A stretch of 7,868 nt of DNA from Chloroflexia bacterium (GTDB taxonomy: Bacteria; Chloroflexota; Chloroflexia; Thermomicrobiales; JALYUS01), in the NCBI GenBank assembly GCA_025928215.1, contig JAICJW010000211.1, positions 1-7,868 on the forward strand, written 5' to 3'. The position numbers were made by a program, and so were the translations under genes. Below the pieces are notes generated by a model. That model did no database searches and was not told where the DNA came from. It saw only the letters and a list, made by a program, of their open reading frames with translations. Positions within the stretch are counted from its first letter, which is position 1, and each line of letters begins with the position of its first letter. This document shows positions 1 through 5,160 of the stretch, one piece after another.

Positions 1-343
1 CGATGATCACGGCGATCAGGAGCACGATGCCCACGATCTGGATGTAGCCGAGCACCAGGCCGGCGGTCGCCATGCCGCCACCCGTCACGCGGCCCGCCGA
101 GCGGCGGATTTCGCCACGAGCGATATGGCCGGTGATCACAGCGATCAGCGCGCCGATAAACGGCACAACCGTCCAGCCTACGACGCCGCAGACGAGGCTG
201 ACGATTGCCGTGGTGGATGTCGTCGTGGCGGGCGGTGCGTACATCGGCGGCGGATAACCGTACCCGTATGGCCCCGGCGGCGGAGCGCCGACATACTGGC
301 CTGTCGGTTGCATGTGTGGCGGGGGCGGCCCTTGCGGTGTCAT
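1..343 (-). CDS. DUF4190-like small membrane protein, C-terminus cut by window edge
   Basis: The reverse strand reads open from an ATG at 343 to the left edge, giving 114 codons. A GGGAGG ribosome binding site sits just upstream of the ATG. Residues 1-40 are rich in Pro, Gly and Tyr (for example GPYGYGYPPP), a flexible cytoplasmic-type head. From about residue 44 there is a hydrophobic segment (AIVSLVCGVVGWTVVPFIGA), then a short polar loop GHIARGEIRRS, a Gly-rich turn (TGGGMATAGLVLGY) and a second hydrophobic segment that continues out of the window. The order of hydrophobic hairpin, G-H-x-A-x-x-E-I-R-R and tGxGmAtAGLVLGY is characteristic of the DUF4190 family. The molecular role of that family is unknown; many members carry a Pro/Gly/Tyr-rich N-terminus like this. 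The gene is divergent from the secreted-protein gene. The family call is from motif recognition only. Confidence 0.8.
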   Translation of the reverse strand, partial: MTPQGPPPPHMQPTGQYVGAPPPGPYGYGYPPPMYAPPATTTSTTAIVSLVCGVVGWTVVPFIGALIAVITGHIARGEIRRSAGRVTGGGMATAGLVLGYIQIVGIVLLIAVII

Positions 344-667
344 TGGTATCCTCCCTTTTTCCTCTATGCCTGCGCACTATGATAAAGCAACTAACGGGAT
401 TCGTCGAGCGCCTCATGAGCGCAGCAAGCCGAGACGCACCCCACATCGTCTCACCGCTTGACACTGCACAATGCGCTATCATATTATTGGGGCAGGCGAG
501 TACAAAACCTTCATCTAGTCATCATTATCGTGCTCGCAGCGATTTTTCGTGGTTGGGGCCATGAAAGTCGCTCTGCGGAACAGCGATCGCGGAAGGTGGT
601 GATGGGGGGCGAGGAAGAGCGTGTCTGACCTTGCCGGTTTCGGCGGGGACGAGATTGAGGTCGTATC
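344..667. other. Divergent intergenic region, no gene seen
   Basis: This 324-bp stretch separates the DUF4190-like gene from the secreted-protein gene. It holds the ribosome binding site of the left gene at its start, a rightward sigma-70-like promoter at 458-487, and the GAGG ribosome binding site of the right gene at 657-660. Small palindromes are present (CTCATGAG at 412-419, GCGATCGC at 583-590), but neither recurs nearby. A possible 13-codon ORF from ATG 561 lacks a properly spaced ribosome binding site. I saw no convincing leftward promoter and no longer coding region. Confidence 0.6.
458..487 (+). promoter_or_regulatory. Sigma-70-type promoter facing the secreted-protein gene
   Basis: A perfect -35 hexamer TTGACA (458-463) is followed, after 18 bases, by TATTAT (482-487), which matches the -10 consensus at five of six positions. 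The surrounding bases are notably AT-rich for this genome. Transcription would start near 494 and leave a leader of roughly 170 bases before the ATG at 668. No riboswitch or terminator-like fold is evident in that leader. The promoter is predicted from consensus only. Confidence 0.55.
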
Positions 668-1315
668 ATGCGAGGGAAGAGGAGAAGAATGTTCGTACCA
701 CGTCGTATGCTGACCGCGTGTATCGTCATGGTGATCGTGTTGATGCTGGGCGGCACGTCCGTATTTGCGAAGGGTCACGATGATGCCACGCCGGTGAATG
801 GAACGTCCAGCGGGACATCCACGCTGACGAACCCGAGCACCTGCAACCCGCCAAGTGGCAACCCAGCCTTTTTGATCTGCAACTTTGATGTGACGGGCAC
901 ATACTCCGGCACGCCGATTGGGTCAGGGACCTATAGCGGCCACGTCACGCTCGACTATCACAGCTACACGGCGACAAATCCCTGCGCCACGGCGACCGGC
1001 ACCATCACCTTCACGAATGCGCACGGCGATCAGTTGGTTACCACCCTCGGGCCGGGATCGCAGGTCTGCGAGACGGCGGTTGCCACCGTTCACAGCGAGC
1101 ATCTCGTCTTGAAGATTATGAGTGGCACGGGTCTCTTCAAGCATGCATCGGGCACCATCGTATCGAATGGCACGACGACGGACACCGGGCCGGGCACGCA
1201 CGCCGATTCGGCGACGCTCACGGGATCCATCACCCTCCATGGGCATCACGGCAAGGGCAATGATGATGGTGGAGACGACGATAACGGCGGCAATCACGAT
1301 GGCGGCAACGATTAG
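668..1315 (+). CDS. Secreted Thr/Gly-rich beta-type protein with acidic Gly/Asp/His tail
   Basis: The product is 215 residues. The N-terminus is a clear Sec signal peptide: a basic region (MRGKRRRMFVPRR), a hydrophobic core around residues 15-30, and a likely signal peptidase I cut after SVFA (residue 34). The mature part is rich in Thr, Ser and Gly with alternating beta-strand character, including GTYSGTPIGSGTYSGHVTLD and GTGLFKHASGTIVSNGT. The pattern G-T-G-x-F-x-x-A-x-G-T resembles small secreted proteins with a barrel fold of the allene-oxide-cyclase/calycin kind; this is a tentative resemblance. Four cysteines (59, 71, 106, 134) could form two disulfides outside the cell. Residues 191-215 form a His/Gly/Asp/Asn tail (HGHHGKGNDDGGDDD and onward) that could bind divalent metal or be disordered. 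The start at 668 has GAGG 7 bases upstream; an in-frame ATG at 689 behind AGGAG is an alternative that shortens only the basic n-region. The function is unknown. Confidence 0.8.
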   Translation: MRGKRRRMFVPRRMLTACIVMVIVLMLGGTSVFAKGHDDATPVNGTSSGTSTLTNPSTCNPPSGNPAFLICNFDVTGTYSGTPIGSGTYSGHVTLDYHSYTATNPCATATGTITFTNAHGDQLVTTLGPGSQVCETAVATVHSEHLVLKIMSGTGLFKHASGTIVSNGTTTDTGPGTHADSATLTGSITLHGHHGKGNDDGGDDDNGGNHDGGND

Positions 1316-1337
1316 CCTCTCTGCGTGATCGCGCACA

Positions 1338-1383
1338 AGCAACGAGAGCGGTGGACCGTTTGTGGCCCACCGCTCTCGTTGCT
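1338..1383 (+). terminator. Strong hairpin after the secreted-protein gene, probable terminator
   Basis: A perfect 17-bp inverted repeat has arms at 1338-1354 (AGCAACGAGAGCGGTGG) and 1367-1383, with a 12-base loop. It begins 22 bases after the stop codon of the secreted-protein gene. There is no long T-run directly after the stem; only a TTTT lies about 10 bases further on. It is therefore not a textbook intrinsic terminator, though U-poor hairpins can act as terminators or 3' stabilisers in GC-rich bacteria. Because it is nearly symmetrical it could work in both directions. Confidence 0.6.
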
Positions 1384-1500
1384 CCGGCAATCCGTTTTGC
1401 ATCACCGGCTCAGTCTTGGCATCCGCTCTCCGCCATGTAACCATACGAGCGATCGGCGTCAACCGCCGTCTCATTGGCAATCCATTTCATGCCTGCGGGG

Positions 1501-1506
1501 AAGGAG
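1501..1506 (+). promoter_or_regulatory. Ribosome binding site that sets the GNAT start
   Basis: AAGGAG lies 11 bases before the ATG at 1518, a little long but workable. It also overlaps a GTG at 1506 in the same frame (protein would begin VTDDMPLD), for which only the GGGGA at 1497-1501 could serve. Both starts are well downstream of the first in-frame ATG at 1362, which lies inside the right half of the hairpin region and has no ribosome binding site. Confidence 0.55.
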
Positions 1507-1517
1507 TGACCGACGAC

Positions 1518-2282
1518 ATGCCGCTTGATCTTCGGCCTATTGTGCGCGCTCCGTTGCTCATCCCCTCGCCGCTCGAGCGCTATCGCCCTGAACCGGGGCG
1601 GCACGTGGTTCATGACGACATCGTTCTTACGGCGGGCGGCGGGCCTGGCCCCGATTTCAACATCGCCTTCGTGCTCGGTCCCGTGCCGCCGGAGCGGGCC
1701 TTCGCGCTGGCGGATGCCTTCTTCGACGCCTCGGGCTACGCGATTGTCGTCGAGTCGGAATCCGCACGACCCACCGAAGAGGCGATCCAGACGCGTGGCT
1801 GGCAGCTGGACGAGGAGGAACCGGCGCTTGCGCTCTTGCCTATCCCCACTCCCCCGCCGCCACCGACCGGCCTGACGATCCGGCGGGTGACGACCGACGC
1901 GGCATTCACCGATTTCATGACCATCACGCAAACGGGGCGGCGCTGGATTCCGTCGCTCGATGCCGCGCGGGACCCGGCGGTCGCCCTCTTCGTCGGCTAC
2001 GACCGGGACGCGCCCGTCGCCACATCGCGGATCGCTCGCTATGGCACCGTGGGGGACATCAACGGCGTCGTGACCGCGCCGACACACCGCCGACGGGGCA
2101 TCGGAACAGCGATGACGTGGGCCGCTGTCGCGGAGGGCGCGCGGCGTGGCTGTACGGCGATAACGCTCACCGCGACAGAGATGGGGTATCCCGTCTATCA
2201 GCGAATGGGCTTCGTGCCAGTCTGCGCATACCGCACCTATCTGCCACCGGGTGAGGTTGACCCTTCCCGGCCGGAGGCGTAG
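1518..2282 (+). CDS. GNAT-family N-acetyltransferase
   Basis: The product is 254 residues from ATG 1518. It would transfer an acetyl group from acetyl-CoA to an amine; the substrate is unknown. The C-terminal half (about 118-245) is a classic GNAT domain. Motif A is visible at residues 184-208, with strand GVVTAP followed by the pyrophosphate-binding loop R-R-R-G-I-G-T (191-197) and helix AMTWAAVAEGARRG. Motif B follows as LTATEMGYPVYQRMGF (217-232), with Tyr 227 where many GNATs place the general acid. The N-terminal half (1-107) has a weak GNAT-like layout (DFNIAFVLG, then a helix, then a strand) and is joined through a Pro-rich linker (PIPTPPPPPTG), so this may be a two-lobed protein with a degenerate first lobe. 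The gene follows the hairpin at 1338-1383 and ends 60 bp before the first amidohydrolase. No clear promoter of its own was found. Confidence 0.85.
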   Translation: MPLDLRPIVRAPLLIPSPLERYRPEPGRHVVHDDIVLTAGGGPGPDFNIAFVLGPVPPERAFALADAFFDASGYAIVVESESARPTEEAIQTRGWQLDEEEPALALLPIPTPPPPPTGLTIRRVTTDAAFTDFMTITQTGRRWIPSLDAARDPAVALFVGYDRDAPVATSRIARYGTVGDINGVVTAPTHRRRGIGTAMTWAAVAEGARRGCTAITLTATEMGYPVYQRMGFVPVCAYRTYLPPGEVDPSRPEA

Positions 2283-2342
2283 AGTAGCTTTCCGACGCAG
2301 CGGCGGACGTCGCGCATGCAGAGAGAGCGGAAGGGGCCAAAG

Positions 2343-3407
2343 ATGGCATCCACAGCAACCGCTACCGCGCTCATAGATAGCGATATCCACAGCACGGTGC
2401 CGAATGTCGAGGCGCTTTTTCCGTACCTGCCCCGGCACTGGATCGAGCATGTCAATCAGTCCGTCTTCAAGGGCGCGAGCACAACATACTATCCCCCGCG
2501 CGCTCCCATCGCCGCCCGACCCGGCAGCGCCCCGCCCGACGGACCGGCTGGTTCCAGCCTCGCCCTTCTCCGCAGCCAGGTACTCGATCCGCTCGGTGTG
2601 GAGATCGCGATTCTTAACTGCCTCTACGCGATTGACAGCCTGCACAACCCGGAGGCGGCGGTCGCCTTCGCCCGCGCCGTCAACGACTGGCAAATCGCGG
2701 AGTGGCTGGAGAAGGATGATCGTCTGCGCGCCTCAATCGTCGTGCCGGTCCAGTTGCCGGAACTGGCGGCGGCGGAGATCGCGCGCGTCGGGGACCACCC
2801 CGGTTTCGTCCAGGTGCTGCTGCCGGTGCGCTCGGAGCATCCCTATGGCAGCCGCATCCATCGCCCGTTATGGGAAGCGATTGCGACACAGCATCTCGTC
2901 GCCGGAATCCATTTCGGCGGCGCGCCCGGCAACCCGCCCTTCCCCTCCGGCTGGCCGTCGTACTACTTCGAGGAGTACGCCGGGATGGCGCAGGTTTTCC
3001 AATCGCAGTTGGCAAGCATCATCAGTGAGGGTGTACTCGACCTCTTTCCCACCCTGCGCATCGCGCTGCTGGAAAGCGGCTTCACCTGGCTACCCGCCTT
3101 CATGTGGCGCTTCGACAAGGAGTGGCGCAACCTGCGCCGCCTCGTCCCCTGGGTGAAACGCGCGCCGTCGGAGTACATCCGCGAGCATGTGCGCCTGACG
3201 GTGCAGCCACTCGACGCACCGCCGACGTGGCGGGATATGGAACGGACGATCGCGCAGATTGACGGCGATCACATGCTCCTGTTCGCCACCGATTATCCGC
3301 ATCCGCACGGCGCCAATCCGCTCGAAACGCTGCTGCCGCATCTGCCTGATACGTTGGCGCGGAAGATCCGCTCCGAGAATGCCCGCGATCTCTATGGACT
3401 GGCGTAG
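2343..3407 (+). CDS. Amidohydrolase_2 family metal-dependent hydrolase/decarboxylase (first of pair)
   Basis: The product is 354 residues, a usual length for a single TIM-barrel enzyme of the amidohydrolase_2 (ACMSD-like) family, which hydrolyses or decarboxylates small organic acids using a bound metal. The N-terminal metal motif is LIDSDIH (Asp14, His16), in the D-x-H form rather than H-x-H. A metal-ligand His lies on a later strand in GIHFGGAP (His190), and the C-terminal catalytic Asp is in LLFATDYPH (Asp317, His320). Where ACMSD-type enzymes have His in an H-G-G motif, this protein has Glu (LLESGFTWLP, Glu244). The shared core NDWQIAEWLEKDDRLRASI (114-132) matches the next gene closely. 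The start at ATG 2343 is preferred because GGAAGGGG lies 6 bases upstream; an in-frame ATG at 2316 has no good ribosome binding site. The substrate is not predictable from sequence. Confidence 0.88.
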   Translation: MASTATATALIDSDIHSTVPNVEALFPYLPRHWIEHVNQSVFKGASTTYYPPRAPIAARPGSAPPDGPAGSSLALLRSQVLDPLGVEIAILNCLYAIDSLHNPEAAVAFARAVNDWQIAEWLEKDDRLRASIVVPVQLPELAAAEIARVGDHPGFVQVLLPVRSEHPYGSRIHRPLWEAIATQHLVAGIHFGGAPGNPPFPSGWPSYYFEEYAGMAQVFQSQLASIISEGVLDLFPTLRIALLESGFTWLPAFMWRFDKEWRNLRRLVPWVKRAPSEYIREHVRLTVQPLDAPPTWRDMERTIAQIDGDHMLLFATDYPHPHGANPLETLLPHLPDTLARKIRSENARDLYGLA

Positions 3408-3430
3408 GCTTATCCGGGAGGAATTGCCCC

Positions 3431-4522
3431 ATGGCGACCACACTCGAACGCACGACGCGGCAGGCGCGGACGAAACCGGCGATCATTGATTGCGACATCC
3501 ACAACGAACTCGACTCGGAGCGCGATCTGTACCCGTTTCTCTCCGATCGCTGGCGCACCCATCTGATGACCTACGGGATGTGCGGGCCGTCGGGGGCGGT
3601 CTATCCGCGCTTCACGAATCGGCGTGCCGATGCCTACCCGCCATCGGGGCGCGAGGCGGGATCGGAGTGCACCTTCACCGCCGTGCAATTGCTGGATGAG
3701 TGGAACATCGCCTGCGGCATCCTCAACCCGCTGACCGGGGCAGGCTCCCAGCTCAACCCGGAGTTCGATGCCGCGCTGGCAACCGCCGTCAATGACTGGC
3801 AGGTGGCGGAATGGCTCGAGAAGGAACCGCGCCTGCGCGCCTCGATTATCCTCCCCTTCGAGCACGCCGATCTCGCCGTGGCGGAGATCGAACGCCGCGC
3901 CCGCGACTCCCGCTTCGTCCAGGTGCAGTTCACCGGCCGCCCGCGCGAGCCGATGGGCCGCCGCAAATATTGGCCGATTTACGAAGCATGCGCCGCGCAC
4001 GGCCTCGCCGTGATGTCGCACGCCTTCGGGTCAGGCGGGCAGCCGATCACCGGCTGCGGCTGGCCATCCTTCTACATCGAGGATCACGTCGGGCCATCCC
4101 AATCCATGCAGGCCAATCTGATCAGCCTCGTCGTCGAGGGCGTCTTTGAGCTCTTTCCGACCTTGCGCGTCGTCTCGGCGGAAAACGGCTTCGCCTGGGT
4201 GCCGTCGCTGATGTGGCGGCTCGATACTACCTTCGATCTGCTGCGCGACGAGACACCCCACCTCACCCGCCGTCCCTCCGAGCAAATCCGCGCGCATGTC
4301 TGGTTCTGCACGCAGCCCGTTGAGGAGCCGCACCGGCCGGAAGACCTCCTCTGGCTGATGGAGCAGGTCGGCACGGATCACTTGATCTTCGCGAGCGACT
4401 ACGCCCACTGGGACTGGGATGCGCCCGACACCGCGATCCCGGCGCGTCTCCCGGACGACCTCCGCCGGAAAATCTACTACGACAACGCCCTCGCCCTCTA
4501 CGGCGACCGGCTCTTGAAGTAG
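3431..4522 (+). CDS. Amidohydrolase_2 family metal-dependent hydrolase/decarboxylase (second of pair)
   Basis: The product is 363 residues and a clear paralogue of the preceding enzyme, aligning over its whole length. Shared blocks include NDWQ-x-AEWLEK (121-131), GWPS-x-Y near 210-215, EGV-x-x-LFPTLR (236-246) and MWR (261-263). Metal and catalytic candidates are Asp22 and His24 in IIDCDIH, His197 in VMSHAFGSGG, and Asp323 with His326 in FASDYAHWDWDAP. The SDYxHWD-x-D-x-P ending and the CTQPVEEP strand (293-300) are typical of a large soil-bacterial subgroup of amidohydrolase_2 proteins often found beside Rieske proteins. Glu251 (SAENGFAWVP) replaces the His seen in ACMSD. GGGAGG at 3416-3421 gives a strong ribosome binding site 9 bases before the ATG. 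The gap from the first enzyme is 23 bp, so the two are almost certainly co-transcribed and may form a mixed complex. Its TAG stop lies inside the inverted repeat that follows. Confidence 0.9.
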   Translation: MATTLERTTRQARTKPAIIDCDIHNELDSERDLYPFLSDRWRTHLMTYGMCGPSGAVYPRFTNRRADAYPPSGREAGSECTFTAVQLLDEWNIACGILNPLTGAGSQLNPEFDAALATAVNDWQVAEWLEKEPRLRASIILPFEHADLAVAEIERRARDSRFVQVQFTGRPREPMGRRKYWPIYEACAAHGLAVMSHAFGSGGQPITGCGWPSFYIEDHVGPSQSMQANLISLVVEGVFELFPTLRVVSAENGFAWVPSLMWRLDTTFDLLRDETPHLTRRPSEQIRAHVWFCTQPVEEPHRPEDLLWLMEQVGTDHLIFASDYAHWDWDAPDTAIPARLPDDLRRKIYYDNALALYGDRLLK

Positions 4523-4604
4523 AAAGTGGAAAGTAACAAGGAACAAGTGGTGAATGCGAGCGCTAGAGTAGTTCTCTTTCTCCTTTCCACTTTCTACTAG
4601 TTAC
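4518..4604. repeat. Inverted repeat made of degenerate heptamers
   Basis: A perfect 16-bp inverted repeat, AGTAGAAAGTGGAAAG at 4518-4533 and its complement at 4583-4598, encloses 49 bases. Each arm belongs to a run of degenerate heptamers close to GTRGAAA. Five units run rightward at 4519-4553, and four run leftward at 4577-4604 when read on the reverse strand. A small palindrome AGCGCT (4559-4564) lies near the centre. The left arm overlaps the stop codon of the second amidohydrolase, and the right arm ends about 17 bases before the Rieske ribosome binding site. The RNA could fold into a long stem, acting as a terminator, attenuator or processing site. Its AT-rich purine/pyrimidine skew is unlike the flanking genes and suggests an inserted or slipped-strand repeat. 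Confidence 0.75.
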
Positions 4605-4626
4605 TCGCTCCCGTAGGGAGGCAACG

Positions 4627-5076
4627 GTGGAACGGTATGTGGTGGGGCGGGTGGAGGAGATTCCGCCGGGCGGGCGGAAGATCGTCACGGTCGCCGGGCG
4701 GTCTATCGGCATCTTCAATGTGAACGGCGCGTTCTTCGCCCTGCGCAACCGCTGCCCACATCAGGGTGGCCCGTTATGTGAGGGGGCACTCTGGGGGATG
4801 CTCCAGGCGCGTGTGCCGGGCGAACTGGAATACACTCGCGCGGGCGAAATCCTCACCTGAGAGTGGCACGGCTGGGAGTTCGACATTCGCACCGGGCAGT
4901 CCTGGTGCGACCCGGAGCGACTGCGTGTGCGCCGCTACGATGTCAGCGTCGAGCCGGGTGAGGCCCTCACCACGATTGATGCGCCGCTCCCTGGCAAGGT
5001 GCCGGGGCCATATGTCGCCGAGACGTATCCGGTGGTGGCGGAGGGGCAGTATCTCGTCATCGCGGTCGCCTCCTGA
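4627..5076 (+). CDS. Rieske [2Fe-2S] protein with in-frame TGA at a cluster ligand (recoded or broken)
   Basis: The frame starts at GTG 4627 behind GGGAGG (4616-4621) and spans 149 sense codons to TGA 5074-5076, interrupted once by TGA at 4858-4860 (codon 78). Small Rieske proteins carry electrons through a [2Fe-2S] cluster held by C-x-H and C-x2-H. The first pair is clear: Cys43 and His45 in NRCPHQGGPLCEG. The second should be C-x-W-H-G-W-x-F; here the frame reads LT, stop, EWHGWEFDIRTG, so TGA stands exactly at the expected Cys and His81 is the remaining ligand. The sequence after the stop (SWCDPERLRVRRYDVSVEPGE and onward) is intact Rieske sequence without frameshift. Ending at 4860 would give 77 residues with half a cluster site and no function. 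Options are selenocysteine insertion, recent nonsense mutation (TGC or TGT to TGA) or base-call error. It follows the amidohydrolase pair and may serve as their electron or oxygenase partner. Confidence 0.8.
4887..4910 (+). other. Hairpin downstream of the Rieske TGA, possible SECIS-like element
   Basis: Ten paired positions, one of them G-U, close over a CAGT tetraloop at 4897-4900. The arms are 4887-4896 and 4901-4910, with cores CGCACCGGG and CCTGGTGCG. The loop begins 36 bases after the TGA, at the far end of what is generally accepted for bacterial SECIS hairpins. If the G4896-C4901 pair opens, the loop begins with G, as such elements usually require. The fold lies inside coding sequence, and GC-rich genes form hairpins by chance, so its role is unproven. 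Confidence 0.3.
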
Positions 5077-5160
5077 TCGGAATGACCCCGGCGTTATCCC
5101 TCATGTATCCCAACCCAAACGACGCATGCCCATTTCCACGCGGACGCACGGCGGGAACCG

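Noticed and set aside
583..590. GCGATCGC palindrome like the highly iterated HIP1 site of cyanobacteria
   Set aside because: A single occurrence in intergenic DNA, expected by chance in GC-rich sequence.
561..602. Thirteen-codon leader ORF starting at ATG 561
   Set aside because: No properly spaced ribosome binding site and no regulatory codon run; kept only as a remark on the leader.
1416..1447. TTGGCA with a possible -10 near TAACCA upstream of the GNAT gene
   Set aside because: The -35 is fair but no -10 candidate at 16-19 bases spacing matches well.
1410..2693. Long reverse-strand ORF of 427 codons opposite the GNAT and first amidohydrolase genes
   Set aside because: Its product is Arg/Gly/Ala-rich with no recognisable motif, and it spans two well-supported forward genes; it is a high-GC antisense shadow.
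4858..4860. General reassignment of TGA to Trp or Gly in this organism
   Set aside because: No other gene in the window needs TGA to be read as an amino acid, Trp is encoded by TGG throughout, and Trp or Gly would not serve as a cluster ligand.
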